Source: an uncultured Kouleothrix sp. (GTDB lineage: Bacteria; Chloroflexota; Chloroflexia; Chloroflexales; Roseiflexaceae). From it: a stretch of 7,767 nt of DNA. Both the position numbers and the translations under genes were made by a program. Shown here in pieces: positions 1 through 5,653 of this stretch. Under the pieces are notes generated by a model that made no database searches, was not told the DNA's origin, and saw only the letters and a list, made by a program, of their open reading frames with translations. Position 1 is the first letter of the stretch; every line of letters starts with the position of its first letter. The DNA lies in the NCBI GenBank assembly GCA_937858455.1, contig CALLYN010000285.1, positions 1 to 7,767 of the forward strand, given 5' to 3'.

Positions 1-204
1 CAGGCCATCGGCCGGGCCGGCGGTGTGGCGCAGGTAGCTCGCCAGCAGCGGGGCGACCTGCGCCGGCCCGGCTACGCCCGCGCTCACAAACGCTTCCATG
101 CCGTGCGATTGGGTGTACAGCCCGCTGGGGAAGAATGAGTCGGCCAGCTGCAGCGCCGCGAGCAGGCTCGTTGCGGCCAGCGGCGCCGCGCTATTCGCGA
201 TCAT
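1..204 (-). CDS. ureF: Urease accessory protein UreF, N-terminal part (cut by window edge)
   Basis: The minus strand reads open from an ATG at 204 to the window edge, 68 codons. Seen: after a short Ala-rich lead comes LLAALQLADSFFPSGLYTQS, then HGMEAFVSAG and a helix with LLASYLRHT. Known: the Q-L-x-D-S-x-x-P-x-G-x-x-x-x-S-x-G-x-E pattern is the N-terminal signature of UreF, the all-helical chaperone that works with UreD/UreH and UreG to deliver nickel to the urease active site in the cytoplasm. The start is the only ATG before this motif; no strong Shine-Dalgarno is visible, though a weak purine stretch lies just upstream. The remaining two thirds lie outside the window. The gene diverges from cphA, so a urease cluster probably continues to the left. 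The call rests on the motif alone; an unrelated helical protein is unlikely. Confidence 0.8.
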   Translation of the reverse strand, partial: MIANSAAPLAATSLLAALQLADSFFPSGLYTQSHGMEAFVSAGVAGPAQVAPLLASYLRHTAGPADGL

Positions 205-369
205 ACGTTCTCGCTAGGCATGCTTCAGCTCACCGGATTTCGGCTTGCGGCTGTACGGGCGCGATATTGGTGCAATCTCTGCGGTGGCACGCCGGGCCGC
301 AGATTTGAGGCGCGCGACCCCGCCGCCGGCCAGCTAGTGCGCTGGAGCGCCTGGCCGAGCAGCCTCCGC

Positions 370-378
370 ATTGTACCA
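370..378 (-). promoter_or_regulatory. Possible extended -10 facing ureF; left arm of 9-bp inverted repeat
   Basis: Read on the minus strand this is TGGTACAAT: a TGn extension followed by TACAAT, 5/6 to the -10 consensus. It is the exact reverse complement of 419-427. It would start a leader of about 160 nt before the ureF ATG. No convincing -35 lies 16-19 bp upstream, so it could instead be half of a dyad operator. Confidence 0.35.
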
Positions 379-418
379 CGCCCCGGCCGCAGCAGCGCGA
401 CACGCGCGAAAGCAAGTA

Positions 419-427
419 TGGTACAAT
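419..427 (+). promoter_or_regulatory. Probable cphA extended -10; right arm of 9-bp inverted repeat
   Basis: TGGTACAAT has a TGn extension and a TACAAT box 31 bp before the cphA start codon. A weak -35-like GCGACA (4/6) lies at 397-402 with a 19-bp spacer. Expected transcription start is near 434. The box doubles as the right arm of a perfect inverted repeat with 370-378, so a repressor or activator could bind here. Confidence 0.5.
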
Positions 428-444
428 CGCCGCCACAGCATCCC

Positions 445-451
445 AAAGGAG
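445..451 (+). promoter_or_regulatory. Ribosome binding site of cphA (decides start at 458)
   Basis: AAAGGAG lies 6 nt before ATG 458. The frame is open further upstream, with an ATG at about 419, but that one has no such site, sits on the promoter and would add 29 residues not typical of the family. Confidence 0.85.
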
Positions 452-457
452 AAAACA

Positions 458-3184
458 ATGCGCGTGCGTGAAACTCGAGTATATCGCGGGCCGAGCCCGT
501 ATGGCTATCGCCCGGTGATCCGCCTGACGGTTGACCTGGAGGAGCTTGAGCGGCACCCCTCGGGCGAGATCCCACAGTTCAACGAGCGGCTGCTGGCGCT
601 CATCCCGACACTGAGCGAGCACGGCTGCTCGTATGGCGTGCCGGGTGGCTTTGTGCGGCGGCTCGCCGATCAGAACGACGACGGCAGCCGTGGCACCTGG
701 CTCGGTCATGTCGTCGAGCACGTGGCGATCGAGCTGCAGTGCCTGGCCGGCACGCCGGTGACATACGGCAAGACGCGATCGGTGCCGGGGCAGCCCGGCG
801 TCTACTATGTGATCTTCTCGTTCACCGAAGAGCAGGTTGGCCTCGACGCCGGCGAGCTGGCGATCACGCTGGTGCGCAGCCTGCTGCCGCCCGATATGCC
901 CAGCGCGCTCCCGGCCGACCAGGCCGCCGGCTTCCATTTCGCGCGCGCGCTGGAGCGGCTGATCGAGCGCGCCCAGGAGATCGCGCTCGGCCCCACCACC
1001 GCCTCGCTGGTCGAGGAGGCGCGCCGCCGCGATATTCCGGCCATCCGGCTCGACACCAACAGCCTGGTGCAGCTCGGCTGGGGCAAGTACCAGCAGCGCA
1101 TCCGCGCCTCGGTGACGGGCAAAACCAGCAATATCGCCGTGGAGACCGCCAGCGACAAAGAGCTGACGATCAAGCTGCTCGGCGATGTCGGCATTCCCGT
1201 GCCGCGCCACCAGCTCGCGCGCAGCGCCGACGAGGCGGTGGCGATCGCCGAGCGCATCGGCTACCCGGTGGTGACCAAGCCGCTCGACGTGAGCCACGGC
1301 CGTGGCGTGTCGATCCGCCTGACTACGGCCGACGAGGTGCGGCGCGGCTTTGAGGCCGCCGCCGAGTATACCCGCTCGGTGCTGGTCGAGACGTTTCTGG
1401 CCGGCAAGGACTACCGGGTGCTGGTGATCGACGGCAAGGTTGTCGCGGTGGCCGAGCGCGTGCCGGCGCACGTGGTCGGCGACGGCGAGCATACGATCGC
1501 CGAGCTGATCGAGATCGTCAACCGCGATCCGCGCCGCGGCATCGGGCACGAGAAGGTGCTGACGCGCATCAAGATCAACCACCAGTCCGAGCTGCTGCTG
1601 GCGCGCGCCGGCTACTCGCTCGGCACGGTGCTGAAGGCCGGCGAGGTGTTCTCCCTGGCGGCCACCGCCAACCTCAGCACCGGCGGCACCGCGATCGACC
1701 GCACCACCGAGATCCACTACGAGACGCGCGAGATCGCCCGGCGCGCCGCGCTGGTGATCGGCCTCGACATCGCCGGCATCGACATTATCACGCCCGACAT
1801 CACCCAGCCGCTGCGCGAAGTTGGCGGCGGCATTGTCGAGGTGAACGCCGGCCCCGGCTTCCGCATGCACCTGCAGCCCAGCGAAGGCCAGGCGCGCAAC
1901 GTCGCCCGGCCGGTGATCGACATGCTCTTCCCGCCGCGCACGCCGGCGCGCATCCCACTGGTGGCGCTCACCGGCACCAACGGCAAAACCACAACGGCGC
2001 GTATGGTCGCGCATATTCTGAAGATGAACGGCGAGCGCGTGGGCCTCACCACCACCGACGGCATCTACATCGACGGGCAGCTGTACATGCGCGGCGACAT
2101 GACCGGCCCGTGGAGCGCGCGCGTGGTGCTGAAAGACCCGACCGTCGACTCGGCCGTACTCGAGACGGCGCGCGGCGGCATTCTGCGCGAGGGATTGGGC
2201 TTCGACCGCTGCGACGTCGGCGCGGTGCTGAACGTGTCGTCGGATCACCTGGGGCTGCGCGGCGTCGATACGCTCGAGCAGCTGGCCGAAGTCAAGCGCC
2301 TGCTTGTCGAGGTGGTGCGCGACAACGGCGCCTCGGTGTTGAATGCCGACGACCCGCTGGTGGCGGCGATGGCCGAGCACGCCGAGGGCCGGGTGGTGTA
2401 CTTCAGCATGCACGGCGGCGAGGGCGCCAGCCAGCTGGTGAAGAACCATATCGCCGAGGGCGGCACGGCGGTGGTGCTGCAGCCCGGCGTGCGCGGCGAG
2501 ATGCTGGCGATCTATGATGCCGAGCAGTATATTCCGCTGCTGTGGACGCACCTGATCCCGGCGACGCTCGAGGGCAAGGCGCTGCACAACGTGGCCAACG
2601 CGCTGGCGGCGGCGGCGGTCTGCTACGCGCGCGGCGTTTCGGTCGAGAACATCCGCCAGGGCCTGCGCACCTTCGCCACCAGCTTCTACCTCACGCCTGG
2701 CCGCCTGAATGTGTTCGACGAGTACGCCTTCCGCGTGATCGTCGACTACGCCCACAACCCGGCGGCGCTGGCCGCGCTGAGCGACCTCGTCGGACGACTG
2801 CGGCCGAACTACCGCCGCACTATCGGCGTGATCGCCGCGCCCGGCGACCGGCGCGACCAGGACATCCGCGCGTTCGGTGCAATCGCCGGCAAGACGTTCG
2901 ACCTGCTGGTGATCAAAGAGGACAACGACCGGCGCGGCCGCGAGGTCGGCTCGATCGCTGAGCTGCTGCACGATGCCGCGCGCGAGGTCGGCATGCCGCC
3001 CGACCGCATGATCACTGTGCTCGACGAGCTCGAGGCTACGCGCCACGCGCTGCGCCTTGCCGAGCCCGACGACCTCGTAGTGATCTGCGCTGATGAGATC
3101 ACAGCAGTATGGAAGGAAGTCATCTACTATCTGCCGCGCAACACGCGCGGCGGCACGACCGCGCAGTCGCCGATGCCGCACTAA
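458..3184 (+). CDS. cphA: Cyanophycin synthetase
   Basis: Cytoplasmic enzyme that makes the nitrogen-storage polymer multi-L-arginyl-poly-L-aspartate, adding Asp to the backbone and Arg to the side chain at one ATP each. The 908 residues match the usual CphA1 length (about 870-910). Seen in order: the N-terminal domain with GCSYGVPGGF and GTWLGHVVEHVAIELQ; an ATP-grasp domain with K274 (VVTKP), the Gly-rich SHGRGVS at 279-285 and the metal/ATP motif EVNAGPGFRMH at 461-471; and a Mur-ligase-like domain with P-loop GTNGKTTT at 506-513, VDYAHNP at 762-768 and a C-terminal Mur fold around GDRRDQD. All key motifs are intact, so it should be active. The start is set by AAAGGAG at 445-451. Its promoter region is shared with divergent ureF; no cyanophycinase (cphB) gene is in the window. 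The last 24 codons are duplicated at 7060-7134. Confidence 0.97.
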   Translation: MRVRETRVYRGPSPYGYRPVIRLTVDLEELERHPSGEIPQFNERLLALIPTLSEHGCSYGVPGGFVRRLADQNDDGSRGTWLGHVVEHVAIELQCLAGTPVTYGKTRSVPGQPGVYYVIFSFTEEQVGLDAGELAITLVRSLLPPDMPSALPADQAAGFHFARALERLIERAQEIALGPTTASLVEEARRRDIPAIRLDTNSLVQLGWGKYQQRIRASVTGKTSNIAVETASDKELTIKLLGDVGIPVPRHQLARSADEAVAIAERIGYPVVTKPLDVSHGRGVSIRLTTADEVRRGFEAAAEYTRSVLVETFLAGKDYRVLVIDGKVVAVAERVPAHVVGDGEHTIAELIEIVNRDPRRGIGHEKVLTRIKINHQSELLLARAGYSLGTVLKAGEVFSLAATANLSTGGTAIDRTTEIHYETREIARRAALVIGLDIAGIDIITPDITQPLREVGGGIVEVNAGPGFRMHLQPSEGQARNVARPVIDMLFPPRTPARIPLVALTGTNGKTTTARMVAHILKMNGERVGLTTTDGIYIDGQLYMRGDMTGPWSARVVLKDPTVDSAVLETARGGILREGLGFDRCDVGAVLNVSSDHLGLRGVDTLEQLAEVKRLLVEVVRDNGASVLNADDPLVAAMAEHAEGRVVYFSMHGGEGASQLVKNHIAEGGTAVVLQPGVRGEMLAIYDAEQYIPLLWTHLIPATLEGKALHNVANALAAAAVCYARGVSVENIRQGLRTFATSFYLTPGRLNVFDEYAFRVIVDYAHNPAALAALSDLVGRLRPNYRRTIGVIAAPGDRRDQDIRAFGAIAGKTFDLLVIKEDNDRRGREVGSIAELLHDAAREVGMPPDRMITVLDELEATRHALRLAEPDDLVVICADEITAVWKEVIYYLPRNTRGGTTAQSPMPH

Positions 3185-3235
3185 CGCCAACAAGCTTTGG
3201 GGGCGGCTGTGCTGCCCCCGAATGCATTCCTGGCT
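3110..3235 (+). repeat. 126-bp direct repeat, left copy (intact cphA 3' end)
   Basis: Covers codon 885 to the stop of cphA, the downstream hairpin and the palindrome GAATGCATTC. It matches 7060-7185 at a constant offset of 3950 with 7 mismatches (3128, 3130, 3176, 3183, 3192, 3198, 3209) and no gaps, about 94% identity; six of the seven are transitions. Similarity stops sharply after 3235 on the right; on the left only five further bases (3101-3105) match. The right boundary falls inside the stop codon of the antitoxin gene. Confidence 0.93.
3196..3222 (+). terminator. GC-rich hairpin after cphA (terminator-like, no U-tract)
   Basis: GGGGGCGGC pairs with GCTGCCCCC around a TGT loop (3199-3219), and TTT/GAA extends it to 12 bp with two G-T wobbles. 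It begins 12 nt after the cphA stop. No T-run follows, so termination may be weak or factor-assisted. A structurally equivalent copy lies at 7146-7172. Confidence 0.6.
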
Positions 3236-3485
3236 ACTCGGTCAGGCCAAGGCGCCGCTTCACCTCATCAAGCGGAAGCGTGCGCGCCTGCCGAGCGCGC
3301 TCTTCGAGCAGCGCCATGAGTTTCTCGTTCTGGCGCGTCTGGGCAACTTCGATATCGAAATCATCGACCGCGCTCAGCAAGAACTCGCGGCCATCAGCCA
3401 ACCGCACCACCACATCTTCGTCATTCGCTTGATCGAGTAGGGCAGTCAGATCGATCGTCGGATTCGAGAGATTGATCGTTTTCAC
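3234..3485 (-). CDS. Type II antitoxin, partner of RelE/ParE-like toxin
   Basis: 83 residues. Seen: an N-terminal part with TIDLTALLDQ, then an acidic stretch (DEDVVVRLADGREFLL) and a C-terminal basic/acidic helix ending in LPLDEVKRRLGLTE. Known: small proteins of this pattern, with a DNA-binding N-terminus and a toxin-wrapping C-terminal helix, sit beside RelE/ParE toxins in cyanobacteria and Chloroflexi; the N-terminal part is reminiscent of Phd/YefM-like antitoxins. It starts with GTG, whose GTGA overlaps the toxin stop (3482-3485), so translation is likely coupled. Inferred role: cytoplasmic neutraliser of the toxin and autorepressor of the operon. The order is toxin first, as in higBA-type operons. 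Its stop codon straddles the right end of the cphA direct repeat, so the gene lies flush with the island edge. Confidence 0.75.
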   Translation of the reverse strand: MKTINLSNPTIDLTALLDQANDEDVVVRLADGREFLLSAVDDFDIEVAQTRQNEKLMALLEERARQARTLPLDEVKRRLGLTE

Positions 3486-3775
3486 AGCATGTACTCCTCG
3501 CCGTGGATAAACAATGTGTTGCCTTGCTTATACCCCACGGCGATGATCTTGACCACTGAGCGAGTTGTATCTACGTCGTAGAAAATGCGATATGGGACAA
3601 TTCGCAGCTCCCATTCGGCAAGCTTATTCGGGCGCAATTGCTTTCTATTGCGGGTCAGAGTCGCTGGCTGGTGCGAAAGCTGTTCTTCAATAGCGGCGAT
3701 GATGTGTCGTCGGTCGAATGCGCGTAGCTGCTCGATATCTTCGATTGCCTCTGGCGTGAACTCGATCTCGAACAT
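3482..3775 (-). CDS. RelE/ParE-family toxin
   Basis: 97 residues from ATG 3775, preceded by GAGGG about 10 nt upstream; in-frame ATGs at 3820 and 3796 would add 15 or 8 residues that do not look like the family. Seen: MFEIEFTPEAIEDIEQLRAF (N-terminal strand and helices), then TRNRKQLRPN, WELRIVPYRIFYDVD and VVKIIAVGYKQGN, closing with a short acidic tail. Known: this order is typical of the RelE/ParE superfamily, a small alpha/beta fold whose members cleave mRNA on the ribosome or poison gyrase; the sequence does not say which. The first 89 bp overlap the end of the upstream zinc-protein frame, and the last 4 nt overlap the antitoxin start. A TATAAT box at 3819-3824 probably drives the pair. 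Likely role is plasmid- or island-style stabilisation. Confidence 0.85.
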   Translation of the reverse strand: MFEIEFTPEAIEDIEQLRAFDRRHIIAAIEEQLSHQPATLTRNRKQLRPNKLAEWELRIVPYRIFYDVDTTRSVVKIIAVGYKQGNTLFIHGEEYML

Positions 3776-4040
3776 CAGCGTAGCGCCCTCTTTCATCGTT
3801 GGCAGCCATGTGAAGAGCATTATACACCACCAGATCCCTACTCATCAGCCGGTTGCGGCGCTTCCAACGCTGGCGCTCACTGTTCATCAGTAGCTTCACC
3901 CACGGTACGTTCAGCAGGATGTCGCTCTTGTGGGCCTCAAAGCATTCCGCGCAGTAGTACGCCGGCACGCCACCGATACGTCGATGCACTGCCTTCTCGT
4001 CGCAGATGCAGCAGATGTTGCCGTCCTCAAGCAGTGCCAC
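3687..4040 (-). CDS. Small CxxC...CxxC zinc-ribbon-like protein, unknown function
   Basis: I do not recognise a named family. The start is GTG 4040, chosen because AAAGGAG (about 4047-4053) lies 6 nt upstream; the longer frame from 4115 runs through a terminator-like hairpin and is unlikely. 117 residues. Seen: C10-C11-I-C13 and C30-A-E-C33 form two CxxC knuckles 16 residues apart, suggesting a structural zinc site; then comes a basic helix (SERQRWKRRNRL, about 54-65) and a tail very rich in Arg. From about residue 89 the frame overlaps the toxin gene out of phase, so the Arg-rich tail may be an artefact of the toxin-antitoxin module having landed on the original 3' end. Possible roles are nucleic-acid binding or regulation; that is inference. 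No membrane segment is seen. Confidence 0.6.
   Translation of the reverse strand: MALLEDGNICCICDEKAVHRRIGGVPAYYCAECFEAHKSDILLNVPWVKLLMNSERQRWKRRNRLMSRDLVVYNALHMAANDERGRYADVRDRVHARGNRRYRAATRIRPTTHHRRY
3819..3824 (-). promoter_or_regulatory. Likely -10 box of the toxin-antitoxin operon
   Basis: A perfect TATAAT on the minus strand, 43 bp before the toxin ATG at 3775, inside the zinc-protein gene. The only -35 candidate at 17-18 bp spacing is poor (CTGATG, 3/6). Confidence 0.5.
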
Positions 4041-4061
4041 GCTGGTCTCCTTTGCACACAC

Positions 4062-4091
4062 AAAAGGGCCGCCCCCTTGCGGAGACGACCC
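4062..4091 (-). terminator. Terminator-like hairpin 2 (in leader of zinc-protein gene)
   Basis: On the minus strand an 11-bp stem (three G-T wobbles) closes on a GCAA tetraloop, followed by TTTTGTG. It lies about 20 nt upstream of the zinc-protein start. It may be a back-up terminator of the pentapeptide gene or an attenuator of the gene that follows. Confidence 0.65.
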
Positions 4092-4115
4092 TCTCGTATT
4101 AGGTTTTGCAGGCAC

Positions 4116-4143
4116 AAAAAGACCGCCCCGATCAAGGACGGTC
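4116..4143 (-). terminator. Intrinsic terminator hairpin 1 after the pentapeptide gene
   Basis: On the minus strand GACCGTCCT pairs with GGGGCGGTC (9 bp, two wobbles, 5-nt loop) and runs into TTTTTGTG. It lies 50 nt after the pentapeptide stop codon. Its sequence and flanks resemble hairpin 2: both share CGGYC/CGGCC, then TTTTGTG, then TGCAAA. Confidence 0.75.
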
Positions 4144-4159
4144 GCTCGTGTCTATACTT

Positions 4160-4168
4160 ATTATAGCA
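4160..4168 (-). promoter_or_regulatory. Possible extended -10 promoter for zinc-protein transcript
   Basis: The minus strand reads TGCTATAAT: a TGn extension plus a perfect -10 box, with no clear -35. A transcript would start near 4153 and pass through both hairpins (4143-4062) before the zinc-protein ribosome site. Confidence 0.4.
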
Positions 4169-4193
4169 CCTTTACCTGTAGGATTCGGGAGAC

Positions 4194-5504
4194 TTACTTT
4201 TCTGGTGTTTTCGGTGCCGCTTCGTGCTTTGCTGTATTGTCGTTCTGCGGAGTTGCTCTGGCTTCTGGCGCTGGTGGAAGATGCATGCCAAAGGGCAGTT
4301 TCGCGTCTTTCAGTGAACGAGCCTGTGCGAGCTGTTCAGCCGTCACCTTGCAATCGAACTGAAGGTTTGCTTCGATTAAGATCGCATCCCTCAAGTCTGC
4401 TCCAAGTAGGTTCGCTTTTTGTAGGTCCGCCCCTCGTAGATCTACTCCGGTTAATTTCGCTTCTCGTAGGTCTGTTCCTCGTAGGTCTGTTCCAACCAAG
4501 TTAGCCACTCGCAGATTCATACACCGTAGGTTCGCTTGGAACAAGCTGGCTTCTCGCAGATCCGTCCCTTTCAAGTCTGCATAAAATAGGTTAGCAGCCT
4601 GGAGATCCGCCACTCGCAAGTCTGCCTCTCGTAAGCTCGCCTCCCGTAAGTTCGCCTCTCGCAAAAGTGCGCCCTGTAAGTTCGCTTTATATAGATATGC
4701 CTTTTCTAAGTTGGCCCCATCTAAATTGGTTCTACTCAAGGTCGCGCCGCTTAGCTCAGCTCCCTTCAGAAATGTCCCGCTCAGGCTGGCTCCGCTGAGA
4801 TCAGTTCCAGCCAAGTATGCCTCGTTCAGGTCGGCATCGCTCAGGTTCACTCCGCTCAGAATTGCTCCATTCAGCATGGCTTTAGGTAAGTGCGCTAGCG
4901 TTAGGTCTGCCCCCTCTAAAGATACAATTGCAGACATGCTGCTCAGTGTTGTTTTATTGTCTAGCTTGATGCTTCCGATAAGATTTGCCTCATAGAGAAA
5001 TTGAAGTACAGTGGCCTTTCTCAAGCCATCTAGCACCCGGAGCACCGTCAGCGTTCTCGCCCGTGCGATGCTCCGTACCTCGTCATCAGGTTGAGATGTT
5101 CGCAGCTTTTCGTGCAGTAACAGTTGAGTTATCTGGTCAAGGTATGATTGCAGTGCGGCGTCCTGTGCCCGATCGTCTTCAATCTTGCGAGCTTCTGCCT
5201 CACGTCGCTCTTGAAGTTGAAGGGCATAGCGGTTCTCGGAGCGCGTCAACCAATAGCCGCCGACCGCCAGCACCAACGGTACAAGGAGAAGCTGAAGCCA
5301 ATCCCACAGCGTCTTTGCAGGCTGGTAGACCACAACAGGAGTGATTGCGGCGTTTGGTGGTATAGGATCAGCAGCGAAGCCCGTCCAGCTGGGAAACAGA
5401 GCAGCAAAGTATGCAGCGGCGACAATGCTGGCGATGCAGGCGATGATTATCCCCGCTATGCCTAGGCGAACGAGTACCCCCAGGAGACGTTTCCATAGCT
5501 GCAT
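4194..5504 (-). CDS. Membrane-anchored pentapeptide-repeat protein
   Basis: 436 residues from ATG 5504, preceded by a good site (AGAGG, 5-6 nt). Seen in order: hydrophobic helix about 7-37; a short loop; helix about 68-86; a charged helical, coiled-coil-like stretch 87-115; a conserved module with LRTSQPDDEVRSIARARTLT (134-153), VLRVLDG and FLYEANLI; then pentapeptide repeats. From L196 to L381 every fifth residue is Leu without a break, 38 repeats of A(D/N)LXX type, followed by a Pro/Ala/Lys-rich tail. Known: such repeats form a four-sided right-handed beta-helix, and the N-terminal module with these repeats recurs in cyanobacteria and Chloroflexi. Inferred topology: both termini cytoplasmic, so the helix (about 9.5 coils) is tethered to the inner face. 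Molecular function is unknown; a DNA-mimic role as in Qnr/MfpA is not supported by the sequence. It is divergent from the gene at 5654. Confidence 0.88.
   Translation of the reverse strand: MQLWKRLLGVLVRLGIAGIIIACIASIVAAAYFAALFPSWTGFAADPIPPNAAITPVVVYQPAKTLWDWLQLLLVPLVLAVGGYWLTRSENRYALQLQERREAEARKIEDDRAQDAALQSYLDQITQLLLHEKLRTSQPDDEVRSIARARTLTVLRVLDGLRKATVLQFLYEANLIGSIKLDNKTTLSSMSAIVSLEGADLTLAHLPKAMLNGAILSGVNLSDADLNEAYLAGTDLSGASLSGTFLKGAELSGATLSRTNLDGANLEKAYLYKANLQGALLREANLREASLREADLRVADLQAANLFYADLKGTDLREASLFQANLRCMNLRVANLVGTDLRGTDLREAKLTGVDLRGADLQKANLLGADLRDAILIEANLQFDCKVTAEQLAQARSLKDAKLPFGMHLPPAPEARATPQNDNTAKHEAAPKTPEK
4464..4493 (-). repeat. Exact 15-bp tandem duplication inside the pentapeptide array
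   Basis: TCGTAGGTCTGTTCC occurs twice head to tail, encoding GTDLR twice (residues 338-347). It is part of a 15-bp period that runs through the whole repeat-coding stretch (about 4362-4919). Exact identity at third positions suggests recent unit duplication. Confidence 0.85.
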
Positions 5505-5536
5505 ATGTACCTCTGCTGCGTGATTGTTGTTAGGCT

Positions 5537-5542
5537 ATTATA
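5537..5542 (-). promoter_or_regulatory. -10 box of the pentapeptide gene
   Basis: A perfect TATAAT on the minus strand, 32 bp before the start codon, with TTTACC (4/6 to -35) at 5561-5566 and an 18-bp spacer. It faces away from the promoter at 5607-5615. Confidence 0.6.
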
Positions 5543-5606
5543 TACTTTACGCGAAGCAGAGGTAAAGGTTTCTATAGGCTATCGCCGAACGTCACTTGAA
5601 CGGATA

Positions 5607-5615
5607 TGCTATAAT
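5607..5615 (+). promoter_or_regulatory. Extended -10 promoter of the DUF6338-like/DUF5655 unit
   Basis: TGCTATAAT, a TGn extension and perfect -10, ends 38 bp before ATG 5654. TTGAAC at 5596-5601 is too close (8 bp) to act as -35. Together with 5537-5542 it makes the 149-bp gap 5505-5653 a divergent promoter region. Confidence 0.6.
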
Positions 5616-5653
5616 AGGGCGGCGACAATCAACCTTACTTACGCCCTAGCCTG

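Noticed and set aside
371..457. Longer N-terminus for cphA
   Set aside because: The extra 29 residues overlap the promoter, have no ribosome site and are absent from the family; ATG 458 has AAAGGAG 6 nt upstream.
739..1353. Arg-rich open frame inside cphA on the plus strand
   Set aside because: Out-of-frame reading of cphA with low-complexity composition; no start signal or family resemblance.
230..3193. 987-codon open frame on the minus strand, antisense to cphA
   Set aside because: It is a shadow of the GC-rich cphA codon pattern: the translation is Arg/Ala/His/Val-rich with no recognisable domain, and the plus strand encodes an intact enzyme with all motifs.
4711..4995. Plus-strand frame antisense to the pentapeptide repeats
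   Set aside because: Its repetitive translation merely mirrors the 15-bp period of the real gene; no ribosome site.
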